A DNA stretch of 64,000 bases from Marinomonas sp. CT5 (GTDB taxonomy: Bacteria > Pseudomonadota > Gammaproteobacteria > Pseudomonadales > Marinomonadaceae): positions 215,496 through 279,495 of the forward strand of contig NZ_CP025572.1 in the NCBI RefSeq assembly GCF_018336975.1, given 5' to 3'. Within the stretch, counting starts at the first letter, position 1, and every line of letters begins with the position of its first letter. Made by a program: the position numbers and the translations under genes. This document shows, piece after piece, positions 8,450 through 17,345 of the stretch. The notes below the pieces were generated by a model. That model ran no database searches. It had not been told where the DNA came from and saw nothing but the letters and a program-made list of their open reading frames with translations.

Positions 8450-9417
8450 TCATTTCGCTTAATCCAATCGAAAACTTGGTCAGCAACCTGATCTGAGTTC
8501 GAGTCCATCATTGGTACGTGAGAGTTACCCACTATTCCCAGCGCTGGAAGATCGATTACCTCTACGTTGCCGCCGAGATCCTGCAACTGAGCAACATAGG
8601 CATCCACCTGAGCTCTATATCCCTTCCATGTTTCAGAACCACCTATGTAATCGCCCCACACAAATAGATGCGGCACTTGTGCTGCATTTCCGATATCAGC
8701 AGGAGCAGAAGCTGGCTCAATTACGACCACACCACGAAATAGCTCAGGGTGCTTTGCAGCCGCTTCTAAGGCAAAGTTTCCTCCTTGGCTGTGTGCCACC
8801 AACCAAACGGGACCAATTTTTTCCACCGCAGCATAGTAGGCATCGAGTGTTATCGCGCCATGGTCAGTCCAGCGAGGGACGAATTGTGAGCAGAAGTAAT
8901 CTAGCTGTTCAATCGGGAACTTCAGCTCTGGAAAACTAGCTGCTAGGCGATTTTCATCTTTGCAACTCGATGCTGGACCGAATCGAAACAAACTCCAAGC
9001 TTCGTTACGTGTGCGGAAAATCGGTGATGTATCGTAGATCTCTGGATAGGGTGACCAGCCAGCACGGCCACGCTCTACCGCGTCACAAACATAGGTATCG
9101 AAGCCTTTGCGTAAGAAGTACATTTGCCATCCGGGTCGCCCATCAGGGGTCGTTTCCCAAGTGACACCCGTCATGGCTCCACCGTGCCAAAACATTAATG
9201 GACTGTCGAATACTGGTTTGGCTTGACGTGTGAATTGTACGTAGGCCTGACCTGTGACGTAGTCGCCGTTAAGGTCTACGAATCGAGGCTTGGCATTACG
9301 AGCAACCTGAACTTCACGGGTCGGTTGTCCTTCCAAGGTAATTATGCGTCCACCTGAGAAAAAACTTCCGATCTCGGAGATACTTATCTGATTTTGCTTT
9401 TCTGAATACATTTTCAT
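8428..9417 (-). CDS. Alpha/beta-hydrolase, probable esterase
   Basis: The 329-residue protein has the alpha/beta-hydrolase pattern: an oxyanion-region 'FWHGGAMTG' at about 76-84, nucleophile elbow AHSQGG with Ser210, and a late His300 in 'GNSHVPMMD' as the likely base. No signal peptide is seen. It is the last gene of a five-gene operon with a TRAP transporter and a tautomerase-like gene (5 bases apart), so it may hydrolyse an imported ester or lactone; that is inference. Its last codons (ESGEN, stop) lie in the right end of RAYT remnant copy a, so the native tail may have been replaced. Confidence 0.75.
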   Translation of the reverse strand: MKMYSEKQNQISISEIGSFFSGGRIITLEGQPTREVQVARNAKPRFVDLNGDYVTGQAYVQFTRQAKPVFDSPLMFWHGGAMTGVTWETTPDGRPGWQMYFLRKGFDTYVCDAVERGRAGWSPYPEIYDTSPIFRTRNEAWSLFRFGPASSCKDENRLAASFPELKFPIEQLDYFCSQFVPRWTDHGAITLDAYYAAVEKIGPVWLVAHSQGGNFALEAAAKHPELFRGVVVIEPASAPADIGNAAQVPHLFVWGDYIGGSETWKGYRAQVDAYVAQLQDLGGNVEVIDLPALGIVGNSHVPMMDSNSDQVADQVFDWIKRNDNESGEN

Positions 9418-9422
9418 TCCCT

Positions 9423-9758
9423 CTAATCGACATCACGGGCGTAAAGAGTTGATTGGTCGATGGCGAACGCACGGATACGAATGCCGGTTGATAGAGCCTT
9501 ACCTACTACATCGACTACTTTGTCCATCGCGGTTTCTATCACCGCTCCTTGTCGGTACTCGTTCGCTCTAAATTGCATATCTACGTATACGGGTAGCGGA
9601 GTCACAAATGTTGAGCATGAGAAAACGACTTGGCATTTTGCTGGATCGGCCCGCAGGACTTCTCGCATCATGTGCTCTAAACCCGCTTGGATTGTTTCAT
9701 TCTGCTCCCGAACCGCAGCATCCAATGTCTCTGAGTAAAAAATTTTGATAACAGGCAT
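9423..9758 (-). CDS. Tautomerase-superfamily protein
   Basis: This 111-residue protein starts Met-Pro-Val-Ile, giving the N-terminal Pro that acts as the catalytic base in 4-oxalocrotonate tautomerase, CHMI and MIF-type enzymes. The length fits the longer (CHMI-like) class rather than 62-residue tautomerases. It sits between dctM (9 bases) and the hydrolase (5 bases), clearly in one operon. Enzymes of this type isomerise unsaturated keto or hydroxy acids in catabolism of aromatic or cyclic compounds. The substrate here is unknown. Confidence 0.65.
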   Translation of the reverse strand: MPVIKIFYSETLDAAVREQNETIQAGLEHMMREVLRADPAKCQVVFSCSTFVTPLPVYVDMQFRANEYRQGAVIETAMDKVVDVVGKALSTGIRIRAFAIDQSTLYARDVD

Positions 9759-9767
9759 TATTCGCTC

Positions 9768-11045
9768 CTACCCGTAAACTAATGTTGGCAACCAAAGCGA
9801 CAAACTAGGTATATAAGTCACTGCGATTAGGAGAATAAGCAGAATTACCATGAATGGCAGTACGCCTTTTATGGTCTCTGCAACTGGCGTTTTGGTGATC
9901 GAACTGAGGACAAAAATATTTAGCCCGATTGGTGGTGTTAATAGCGCAAGTTCCATGTTGATAACCATCAGCACTGCAAAATGAATTGGGTCGATTCCCA
10001 TCGGTGCCAAAAGTGGAAGCAGTATTGGTAAGGTGATCAACATGATCGCAAACACTTCTAGGAATGTGCCCAACACCAAAAATAGAATATTGATGACTAT
10101 TAAGAACTGCCAGGTTGCTAAATTCAGGCTGATTACCCAGTCTGCTAGATTCTGAGGAGCACCTGATTTCGTTAACCAATGCCCAAAGGCTAGAGCTGTG
10201 ATAATGATCATGACAATGGATATTGTGGATTTCATCGAATCCCCAATAATCGGAATGATGTCCTTCATTCCGCAGCCTTTGTAAACGAATACGCTTACAA
10301 CGATAGAAACCAGCGCTGCAATGCCAGCAGATTCGGAAACGGTCACGATACCGCTGTAGATTCCCCCGAGTATGACGACAGGCACAGCAATAGCGGGAAG
10401 CGCTCGAATATTAACAGCGACAAATTCATCTTTCGGCAGTGGTGGTTGGCGAGGGTAATTGCGCCGCTTCGCAATCCATATCGAGTATGTAATAAACAAG
10501 GCTGCTTGAATCAAACCTGGAATGACACCGGCAAGGAATAGTCGTGGTACTGATTCCTCGGCAATAATCGCGAAGACTATAAAAGCTAAGCTTGGTGGAA
10601 TCAGAATACCTAACGTACCGGATGCACCGACCAGTCCTACAGCAAAGGAGCGGTCGTACTTTTGATTCAGCATGGCCGGAACCATGATTAATCCCATCGC
10701 TACCGCTGTGGCGACGGATGACCCAGAGATTGCAGCAAAGATCGTTGTTGCCGTGACACAAACGATACCAAGGCCTCCGGTGAAGCGCCCAACCCAGGCA
10801 TTTGCCCAGTCTACCAGTGCTTGTGCGATCCCTCCCCGCTGCATGAATGTAGCGGATATTATGAAAAACGGGATCGCTAGCAGTGTTATTGAATTGAGAT
10901 GGTCCACATATATTTGGGCGAGAGCCATCAGAGGCGTGCCTTCTATGTAGAACATCACTGCGGCGAGTAGCCCCAAGACGATATAGATAGGGATACCTAG
11001 TGCGAGAGCCAATAGAAGGGCCACACCTACGTACAAAAATTCCAT
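9768..11045 (-). CDS. dctM: TRAP transporter large permease, DctM
   Basis: The 425-residue protein has about twelve hydrophobic segments and DctM-family motifs such as 'IPFFIISATFMQRGGIA', 'GSSVATAVAMGLIMVPAML', 'GTLGILIPPSLAFIVFAI' and 'LTPPIGLNIFVL'. It forms the ion-coupled transport subunit of a tripartite ATP-independent periplasmic importer with DctQ and DctP. It begins two bases after the dctQ stop. The set probably imports an organic acid, as most TRAP systems do. The regulator is likely the divergent LysR gene at 12747. Confidence 0.93.
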   Translation of the reverse strand: MEFLYVGVALLLALALGIPIYIVLGLLAAVMFYIEGTPLMALAQIYVDHLNSITLLAIPFFIISATFMQRGGIAQALVDWANAWVGRFTGGLGIVCVTATTIFAAISGSSVATAVAMGLIMVPAMLNQKYDRSFAVGLVGASGTLGILIPPSLAFIVFAIIAEESVPRLFLAGVIPGLIQAALFITYSIWIAKRRNYPRQPPLPKDEFVAVNIRALPAIAVPVVILGGIYSGIVTVSESAGIAALVSIVVSVFVYKGCGMKDIIPIIGDSMKSTISIVMIIITALAFGHWLTKSGAPQNLADWVISLNLATWQFLIVINILFLVLGTFLEVFAIMLITLPILLPLLAPMGIDPIHFAVLMVINMELALLTPPIGLNIFVLSSITKTPVAETIKGVLPFMVILLILLIAVTYIPSLSLWLPTLVYG

Positions 11046-11047
11046 GA

Positions 11048-11569
11048 TTAGTCTCCAAGCAGTTCGTCTGAATGGGAAGCCGATGGCAACTGATTCGAGT
11101 TGACAAGCTCACACCAGAGACGTGTGAGATAGGCGATGCACTGAAGCGCCATCCCGGTAGGAAGTGCCAAATAGTAGATCCATTTGGGGAGCCTCAGAGT
11201 GCTGTCTCCTTCCTCACCTAGCATGTGAGCAAATTCGACAACCGCGTATCCTTGGTAGAAAAACAGTACAGAAAAAGTCAAACCCATAAGCGTAGCAAGG
11301 ATACCCAGTGTGCGTTGTTTTTTGGTTGATAATTGGGCAACGACAAAGTCGGCATTGACATGTCCCGCGTTCAACGCGAGTTCTCCGATTGATAAAAACA
11401 GAGCCCATACCGTTAAATAGATGATGACCTCAGTGCCCCAATCAGGGAATGCGTGGGGAAAAAAGTAGCGTGTAATGACCACCGCACATAGGAGCAACAA
11501 AGCACATGCCCCTACAGCACCTGCCAGCCATTTAGATGCACGAGTGAGCCAGGTAGCAAAAATTACCAT
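11048..11569 (-). CDS. dctQ: TRAP transporter small permease, DctQ
   Basis: This protein has 173 residues with four membrane segments. The 'RYFFPHAFPDWGTEVIIYLTVW' region fits the DctQ family, in which a conserved W-x-x-E lies on helix 2. It partners DctM in the membrane. A 54-base gap holding a GC-rich hairpin separates it from dctP upstream; dctM follows immediately. The length and layout are normal. Confidence 0.9.
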   Translation of the reverse strand: MVIFATWLTRASKWLAGAVGACALLLLCAVVITRYFFPHAFPDWGTEVIIYLTVWALFLSIGELALNAGHVNADFVVAQLSTKKQRTLGILATLMGLTFSVLFFYQGYAVVEFAHMLGEEGDSTLRLPKWIYYLALPTGMALQCIAYLTRLWCELVNSNQLPSASHSDELLGD

Positions 11570-11593
11570 ATGGATAACCTCCAGCTTGAAAGG

Positions 11594-11615
11594 GGGAGAA
11601 CTATTTTGTTCTCCC
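11594..11615 (-). terminator. Intercistronic hairpin between dctP and dctQM
   Basis: GGGAGAAC (11594-11601) and GTTCTCCC (11608-11615) form a perfect 8-base stem with a 6-base loop and no T run. Such hairpins between a binding-protein gene and its permease genes commonly stabilise or attenuate the transcript so that binding protein is made in excess. Confidence 0.6.
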
Positions 11616-11623
11616 TATGCTGA

Positions 11624-12637
11624 TCAGTTGAGCTTATCGAGCTCAGCCGAGACCATTGCAACGAAATCTTTTGAGATTCCGAGTTCTTCAACCACTTCAG
11701 GCTGGCCGAGGAGAAGGCGTTGGCGCATATTTTCTAGGCTTTCAGGGGTTGGATCGACAGTCTCTATGCCATTTCTTGCACCAATATGACGAGCTTCCAA
11801 TTGGTGCTCGGTAGCGACATAGCGAACCTCGTCAATCATGTCGTTCCAAGTAAGAGTAATAAGGTTCTGAATTTCTGTCGGATATTTGTTCCAAGATCTT
11901 AGGCTAATCATTGGCACGTATTGCAGATAAGCCTGGCGGTCTTCGAATCCGTAGCGAATACCACTCTCCCAGAGCTTTGCAGAACGTACCGTTTCCTGTG
12001 TGGACCAGATGCCATCGACTGTTCCTCGTTGGAGAGCCTGAGGGAGATCAGAAAGCGGAATTGATACAGGATTAGCGCCGAACGTTTTATAGCGCTGAAC
12101 GTTCGCTGCGCCGCCAGGAACACGTATTTTCATACCATCCATATCTTCTGGTTTCTCTAACCGCTTATTGGTTGTGAATACCGTTCCATATCCTAGGTCG
12201 AACCAGCGCCCAATTACTTTAACGCGAAGCTTTTTCTCGATAAGACGATTTAACTCATCACCAGCTGGACCGTCCCAAACGGCGTGAATTTTCTCTGGAC
12301 TGGCGCCATAGAACATAGGTAACAGGACAGTACCGGCTTCAGGGATGATTTTAGAGAAGTGTTGATGCATGGGAGCACCCATATCGATAGCGCCTTGCGC
12401 AAGCGCTGTCGGCACGTTTGCACCTTTGTATTGAGCCGCTGCGTGGAATACACGCACTTCAAGCTGACCGTTGGAGCGCTTGCTTAACTCATTTGCAAAT
12501 TTAACCATCGCTACATTTCGCACATGGGTAGGAGCGGTGTCCAACGAAATATCTAGTTGGTAGTCTGCAGCAAACACTAGGGGGGTGAACACGGCTAAAG
12601 TGCAGGTTGAGATTAGCCCAGTGAAAAAGCGTTTCAT
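11624..12637 (-). CDS. dctP: TRAP transporter substrate-binding protein, DctP
   Basis: The 337-residue protein has a signal peptide (Lys-Arg, then a hydrophobic run ending LVFAAD near 24). DctP-family traits follow: 'AQGAIDMGAPMHQHFSKIIPE', then 'DMDGMKIRVPGG' with the Arg that typically pairs with a substrate carboxylate, and 'DLPQALQRGTVDGIWST'. It binds the solute in the periplasm and delivers it to DctQM. It is the first gene of the minus-strand operon, diverging from the LysR gene with a 109-base gap. The ligand is not predictable, though a carboxylate is likely. Confidence 0.92.
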   Translation of the reverse strand: MKRFFTGLISTCTLAVFTPLVFAADYQLDISLDTAPTHVRNVAMVKFANELSKRSNGQLEVRVFHAAAQYKGANVPTALAQGAIDMGAPMHQHFSKIIPEAGTVLLPMFYGASPEKIHAVWDGPAGDELNRLIEKKLRVKVIGRWFDLGYGTVFTTNKRLEKPEDMDGMKIRVPGGAANVQRYKTFGANPVSIPLSDLPQALQRGTVDGIWSTQETVRSAKLWESGIRYGFEDRQAYLQYVPMISLRSWNKYPTEIQNLITLTWNDMIDEVRYVATEHQLEARHIGARNGIETVDPTPESLENMRQRLLLGQPEVVEELGISKDFVAMVSAELDKLN

Positions 12638-12746
12638 AGATATCTCCTGTTTTTAGAATTATTTGATCGAGAGGTTCAGTTTACTTCTTACACAGTATCA
12701 ATAATAATTATGTTTTTAAGGGTTAGGTATTATATAAGGTAATAGT

Positions 12747-13697
12747 TTGTTGAGATCCAAGGATATCGCGTTACTAAATGATTTCGTAGTTCTCTGTGAA
12801 GTAGGCAACATGACTCGGGCTGCCAAAGAATTGAACACGACCCAATCAGCGGTGACTCAAAGAATGCAAAGACTTGAGTCCGCATTGAATACATCGTTGA
12901 TGAAAAGGCATTCGAGAGGAATAGAACCCACAGAGCAGGGTAAGATACTGCTGAGTTATATTTCTCGGCTGAATCTACTAGTTGACGATGCAATAGCTGA
13001 AATTGCTGCTTGGGAAGGATCCCCTGTCGGAGCCGTTTCGATAGGTCTTCCTCCATCCGTGTCAGCAGTTCTTACGACGCCTCTAATATTTGCAGTGAAG
13101 AATTCTCTACCAGGCATAGAGCTGACGGTAGCCGAGGCATTTTCCGGTTACCTCGAGGGATGGTTAGAGACTGGCGAGATAGACTTTGCTTTTGTGTTTA
13201 ATCGAACCTCTACTCCGCAAATTGAAGTCACTCACCTGCTTTGTGAAGAGCTTTATCTAATTTGCAACTCAGAGTTGAATAGCAAACTCCCTGACGAGTT
13301 GGAGGTCAAAGATCTAGAGCGTATTCCACTCATTGCTCCAAGTCGGCGGCATGGCCTTAGAACAGAAGTACAAAAGGAAGCAAACAAACAAGGAATCGAT
13401 CTAAATATCGTGCTTGAGATCGATGCAGGGCACCAGTTGATAAGGCAAATTGAGTTAGGTTTAGGTGCCGCAATTTTGGCAAGGTCGTCCGTTATGCCTG
13501 AACTTACCACAGGAACCCTATTTAATAAGCGTATTGTGAAGCCTTCGTTTACACGTACGGTATCCTTGGCTGTTCGACGGCAAAAAGCGGAGTCTTATCT
13601 ACTTAAGCGGGTTGAAGAGGTGCTTCTTAAAGTCGTTACGGAACTGATTCAGACGGATAAATGGCCGGCTGATATATATGATCAATCAACCAGATAA
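12747..13697 (+). CDS. LysR-family transcriptional regulator
   Basis: The 316-residue protein has an N-terminal winged helix-turn-helix (about 6-64, with 'GNMTRAAKELNTTQSAVTQRMQRLES' as the recognition part) and a periplasmic-binding-protein-like effector domain from about 90. The start is TTG at 12747 or 12750; AAGG at 12737-12740 fits, and the next ATG would remove the DNA-binding helix. It is divergent from the TRAP-tautomerase-hydrolase operon, the classic LysR arrangement, so it probably activates that operon in response to its substrate. A RAYT remnant lies 10 bases or so past its stop. Confidence 0.88.
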   Translation: MLRSKDIALLNDFVVLCEVGNMTRAAKELNTTQSAVTQRMQRLESALNTSLMKRHSRGIEPTEQGKILLSYISRLNLLVDDAIAEIAAWEGSPVGAVSIGLPPSVSAVLTTPLIFAVKNSLPGIELTVAEAFSGYLEGWLETGEIDFAFVFNRTSTPQIEVTHLLCEELYLICNSELNSKLPDELEVKDLERIPLIAPSRRHGLRTEVQKEANKQGIDLNIVLEIDAGHQLIRQIELGLGAAILARSSVMPELTTGTLFNKRIVKPSFTRTVSLAVRRQKAESYLLKRVEEVLLKVVTELIQTDKWPADIYDQSTR

Positions 13698-13706
13698 GAA
13701 CATCAT

Positions 13707-13877
13707 ATTCCAAAAGAAGAGATTGGACGGATTCGATCCGCTACGCATTCAGAGATGGCACTGGGGAATGACAGATTCAAAGAAGAGATTGAGAAGTTAA
13801 CAGGTAGGCGAGTGACGCCAAGAACGCGCGGTAGGAAACCGAGCCAGATGGATTAAATTTATCTGCCCCCAAGGCCC
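13707..13877 (+). mobile_element. RAYT 3'-end remnant, copy b
   Basis: This remnant holds the C-terminal part of a REP-associated tyrosine transposase. It aligns with copy e from the codons for IPEEELGRIRSAT to GRKPSQMD, with stops and changes. The right end is degraded (TTTATCTGCCCCC at 13859-13871 in place of TTTTCATCTGACCCC). The left end is missing. It separates the TRAP/LysR block from the IclR/amidase block. Confidence 0.8.
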
Positions 13878-13892
13878 CATAAAATGGAGGGA

Positions 13893-14669
13893 TTACCATT
13901 CCTGCTGGAGCAGTTGCGGCAGCGTTTTACGGCAAACACTCTCTTGCTGTAGCATTTTTTCTAAGGTATTTCTTGCATTATGTAATGCGGTTAACTTAAA
14001 CGGGGGAATTTGGCTCGAAGGTGGAAGCTGAGTGCTCCAATAGAGATTAATAGCCGCAACTGTTTTTTGTTTAAAACGTATAGGCAAGGCAATGGCGGCT
14101 AAAGGAAAGGGTGGAGGAAATGGGTGCTCCCAGCTGCCGGGGATACGTTGATAGATACCGCAGGCTTTTTCAGCGGCTAACTGTTCAAAGTTAAGTCCAC
14201 TGTAACCTTGCTGTGAGCGGTGGTAAATATTATTTTCGCTATAGAGTGCCCGTCCCGCAGCAGACAGTAATGGGCTAAACCTGATGTCCATTATTCTTTC
14301 AGCTGCAGACCTGATATTGCTATAGGAAAAGTTGCTTTCCAATATAACCGGTGCCCCCCTGTGAAGATAGACAATATCAGAGTACATGCTTGTTTCTTTA
14401 TGGAGCTGAGTCAGGATAGGGGATAACTCTCTGGCCAGTAGGTATTTATCATTATCATCCTGGCCTCGGCTATACAAAACAACATACTGTTTATCCTTCA
14501 GCTTGCGGTAAACCACGCCCAGATCCTGCAGATCATCCAGCAACCTTTTTACAGTTGGCTTAGGTATCTGTGTCAAAATATGAATATTTTCCAAGCTAAG
14601 AGCTCCGCTTTCACTGGCATTTATGGTGTCCATAATCAGCTTTGATTTCTGCAGGGCTTTAGAGTGCAT
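13893..14669 (-). CDS. IclR-family transcriptional regulator
   Basis: This 258-residue protein has an N-terminal helix-turn-helix (about 10-65; 'SLENIHILTQIPKPTVKRLLDDLQDLGVV') and a C-terminal ligand-binding domain with the IclR-type 'FSPLLSAAGRALYSEN' segment. It is divergent from the amidase gene at 14877, separated by 207 bases with two candidate inverted repeats. It probably controls the amidase and itself; whether it represses or activates cannot be read. The C terminus ends a few bases from RAYT copy b. Confidence 0.82.
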   Translation of the reverse strand: MHSKALQKSKLIMDTINASESGALSLENIHILTQIPKPTVKRLLDDLQDLGVVYRKLKDKQYVVLYSRGQDDNDKYLLARELSPILTQLHKETSMYSDIVYLHRGAPVILESNFSYSNIRSAAERIMDIRFSPLLSAAGRALYSENNIYHRSQQGYSGLNFEQLAAEKACGIYQRIPGSWEHPFPPPFPLAAIALPIRFKQKTVAAINLYWSTQLPPSSQIPPFKLTALHNARNTLEKMLQQESVCRKTLPQLLQQEW

Positions 14670-14762
14670 CTTGCTTTAGACCATTATGTTTAATTTTAGA
14701 AAAATTGATTAAATAAATATGGTCGATAGTTCATTCTGACGCAATAGCATTTTTGAAGACTG

Positions 14763-14822
14763 ACCGGTCCGGTAAAAGATTTGATTCCGTATTGTGGAAC
14801 CAGTAAATCGGCATCATTCCAC
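14763..14822. promoter_or_regulatory. Candidate operators between IclR and amidase genes
   Basis: ACCGG-T-CCGGT is an exact inverted repeat at 14763-14773. GTGGAA (14794-14799) and TTCCAC (14817-14822) form a second, wider inverted repeat with a 17-base spacer. IclR-type proteins often bind sites with TGGAA/TTCCA half-sites, so these are candidates only. Confidence 0.3.
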
Positions 14823-14876
14823 GTTATGAAGTAGCGTATGGGATTCATACGAAATCTACTTTAAGGAGTATATGCT

Positions 14877-16448
14877 GTGAGTTCTTCAATTGATTTAACC
14901 CGTAGACAATTAATAAAAAATGGCGGTCAGTTAGGGGTACTGGCAGCAGCTGTTCAGGTGACCCCAAGTTGGGCCTTATCTGCACAGAATGGAGTCAACT
15001 CCCCTGATCAACTCTTGAAATTGAGTGCTGTAGATCTGTCCCAAATCATCAAAAATAAGCAGGTCAGTTGTTTCGAGGTCATGAACAGCTACTTGGCTCA
15101 AATTGATACCTATAATCCAACTTACAATGCGGTGGTTTCTTTAAGAGACAGAAACATTCTATTGCAGGAAGCCCATAAGGCTGACCAGGAGCTGGCAAAA
15201 GGCCATTATCGTGGTTGGATGCATGGCATGCCTCATGCTGTTAAAGACCTAGCGGCTACAGCGGGTATTGCAACGACCATGGGGTCTCCAATCCTGAAGA
15301 ATTGGGTCCCCAAACACGACGCTATTTTTGTTGAGCGTATCCGAAATGCTGGTGCTATTTTAATCGGAAAAACCAATACCCCGGAATTTGGGTTGGGTTC
15401 TCAAACGTATAATAACGTCTTTGGTGTCACCCGAAACGCATACAACCATGAACTGTGTGCCGGTGGCAGTAGTGGTGGGGCAGCTGTCGCTGTTGCAACA
15501 GGTATGGTACCTGTCGCCGACGGCAGTGACATGATGGGCTCTTTGCGTAACCCTGCGGCCTATAACAATATTATCGGTTTCAGACCCACTCAAGGACGAG
15601 TCCCCTTTGGTCCTACAAGTGAGGTCTTTTTCCAGCAACTGGGTTATGAAGGGCCGATGGGAAGAACGGTACAGGATACCGCAATGCTGTTATCCACAAT
15701 GGCTGGATACGATTCAAGAACACCATTATCCCTGCCTTCTAATACCCAGGTGTTCAGTCAAAACTTAGATGTAGATACCAAAGGTATTAAGGTAGCGTGG
15801 CTAGGTGACTTCAATGGTTATCTGTCCATGGAGCCTGGCGTACTCTCCACATGTGAACAAGCATTGAAGCACTTCGAAGTACTAGGTGGGCACGTAGAAA
15901 CTGTTAATATGCAGCATCCTATGGAAGAGGTCTGGCAAGCTTGGTTGACATTACGTCACTTCCTGATCGCAGGTGGTGTAAACGATCTGTATAAGAAACA
16001 AGCCAATCGTTCCCTCATGAAGCCAGAAGCTATATGGGAGATTGAAGGCGGACTGGAGCTCTCTGGAATGGATGTCTTTGAGGCTTCTAAAGCCAGAAGT
16101 AGATGGTATCAAGCCCTAGATGCACTGTTTGATCGTTTTGATGTTGTCGCGTTGCCCTCTGCCCAAGTTTTCCCATTTAGCGCAAATACTCATTGGCCGA
16201 AAGAAATTAATGGCCGTCAAATGGATACCTATCATCGCTGGATGGAAGTGGTTGTTCCCGGCACGCTCAGTGGTTGTCCTGTTGCTAATGTTCCTGCAGG
16301 TTTTGACCCACAAGGCAGACCAATGGGAATTCAGTTGATTGGTCGACATCAACAAGATCTTAAGGTACTTCAGATTGCCAAGGCTTATGAGCAGGTATGT
16401 GGTTATCTACAGCATAAACCTGAACTAAGCAGAATTAAGGGCAAATGA
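14877..16448 (+). CDS. Amidase-signature enzyme with Tat-type signal
   Basis: The 523-residue protein carries the amidase signature: Lys123 in 'HAVKDLA', the AGGSSGG motif (Ser198/199) and Ser222 in 'GSDMMGSLRNPA', matching the Ser-cisSer-Lys triad. The N terminus has TRRQLIKNGG followed by a hydrophobic stretch ending near 'SWALSA', a plausible twin-arginine signal, so it probably acts in the periplasm. GTG at 14877 is chosen because AAGGAG at 14863-14868 has 8-base spacing; the ATG at 14872 runs straight into a stop. Its substrate amide is unknown. It diverges from an IclR gene. Its stop codon falls in a GGGCAAATGAAAAT sequence like the RAYT element end. Confidence 0.87.
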   Translation: MSSSIDLTRRQLIKNGGQLGVLAAAVQVTPSWALSAQNGVNSPDQLLKLSAVDLSQIIKNKQVSCFEVMNSYLAQIDTYNPTYNAVVSLRDRNILLQEAHKADQELAKGHYRGWMHGMPHAVKDLAATAGIATTMGSPILKNWVPKHDAIFVERIRNAGAILIGKTNTPEFGLGSQTYNNVFGVTRNAYNHELCAGGSSGGAAVAVATGMVPVADGSDMMGSLRNPAAYNNIIGFRPTQGRVPFGPTSEVFFQQLGYEGPMGRTVQDTAMLLSTMAGYDSRTPLSLPSNTQVFSQNLDVDTKGIKVAWLGDFNGYLSMEPGVLSTCEQALKHFEVLGGHVETVNMQHPMEEVWQAWLTLRHFLIAGGVNDLYKKQANRSLMKPEAIWEIEGGLELSGMDVFEASKARSRWYQALDALFDRFDVVALPSAQVFPFSANTHWPKEINGRQMDTYHRWMEVVVPGTLSGCPVANVPAGFDPQGRPMGIQLIGRHQQDLKVLQIAKAYEQVCGYLQHKPELSRIKGK

Positions 16449-16541
16449 AAATTCAACAATGATCCACCTCTAAACCCCATAAACTTGTGTCGTAAGATGT
16501 AAACGAATCTGATACGAACAGGATGTTCAGTCAGAGCTTAC

Positions 16542-16581
16542 AAGTAAGCCTTATTTCAAAGGAGTGAAATAAGGCTTACTT
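16542..16581. terminator. Perfect 17-base hairpin downstream of the amidase gene
   Basis: The arm at 16542-16558 (AAGTAAGCCTTATTTCA) is exactly complementary to 16565-16581 around a 6-base loop. There is no long T run after it, so it may be a transcript-stabilising or weak terminator hairpin. The rest of 16449-16640 shows no gene. Confidence 0.6.
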
Positions 16582-16639
16582 CCCCGACTTTGTCCTATTG
16601 GTATCCCGCAACACATCATCCAGTAAATGCAGTAAATTG

Positions 16640-16838
16640 GGTGCAGATGAAAATAGAGATGCAAATACCACATCCCAGAAGAAGAACTCGGACGAATTCG
16701 ATCCGCTACGCATTCAGATATGGCACTGGGGAATGACAGATTCAAAGATGAGATTGAGAAGTTAACGGGTAGGCGAGTGACGCCAAGAAAACGCGGAAGG
16801 AAACCAAGTCAGATGAATTAAATTTTCATCTGACCCCA
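16640..16838 (+). mobile_element. RAYT 3'-end remnant, copy c
   Basis: The left end is GGGTGCAGATGAAAATAGA (16640-16658). It is followed after an internal deletion by the C-terminal RAYT coding part (IPEEELGRI... to GRKPSQMN) and by the right end TTTTCATCTGACCCCAATT (16818-16836). The two ends are inverted repeats of each other. The right end abuts a truncated SDR-like gene. Confidence 0.85.
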
Positions 16839-16839
16839 A

Positions 16840-17091
16840 TTGCTTACCGACATTGCCGACCAAGTACGCGCGACTAATGCCATATTTGCCTCAAAACAAC
16901 CTTGGACCGTTGTACGCGGCTGTGATCTAGAAGAAGGTGACAGCCAAGGAATGCCTATTTGGGCGGAACACGTAGGGGATAAACGCATTGCCCATAACCG
17001 AGTGCGTCGTGTCGACTTTGCTAAGTTTATGGTTGCTGCTATCGAGAAAGACGAACTGATACAAACAGCGCCCGCTATTGCGAGTTGCTAA
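16840..17091 (+). pseudogene. 3' fragment of an NAD(P)-binding (SDR/NmrA-like) gene
   Basis: The fragment encodes about 83 residues of the C-terminal half of an atypical SDR. 'QPWTVVRGCDLEEGDSQG' matches the substrate-loop strand (T-V-V-R-x-G/C-x-L) and 'NRVRRVDFAKFMVAAIEKDELI' matches the conserved R-x-D-x-A-x-F helix. The Rossmann half is absent. It starts right after the right end of RAYT copy c, and its TAA stop overlaps the left end of copy d, so it is trapped between two elements. A truncated, probably dead gene. Confidence 0.7.
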
Positions 17092-17093
17092 AT

Positions 17094-17345
17094 TGGGGCA
17101 GATGAAAATAGAAAACTTTGGCAACCACATGAACTTTAGCTCAAGCTTAGCCGCCAGCAAAAAACGCGAGCGAAGCGTTACCAAGCTTTATTCAAATGCC
17201 GCATCCCAGAAGAAGAACTCGGACGGATTCGATCCGCGACGCATTCAGATATGGCACTGGGAAACGAACTTTTCAAAGAGCAGATCGAGAAGCTAACGGG
17301 TAGGCGAGTGACGCCAAGAAAGCGCGTAAGATAACAGGATTAGAA
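17094..17345 (+). mobile_element. RAYT 3'-end remnant, copy d
   Basis: The left end ATTGGGGCAGATGAAAATAG (17094-17113) is followed by RAYT C-terminal coding sequence (SLAASKKRERSVTKLYSNA, then IPEEELGRI-like and RR-TPRKR-type residues) with indels. The right end is altered (GATTTTCATCTATCCC at 17351-17366) and lies inside the 3' coding end of the minus-strand PAS-GGDEF gene. Confidence 0.8.

Noticed and set aside
10426..11112. A 228-codon frame overlapping dctM and dctQ
   Set aside because: Same strand, different frame from two well-supported TRAP genes; the product is Cys/Arg/Ser-rich without domain features.
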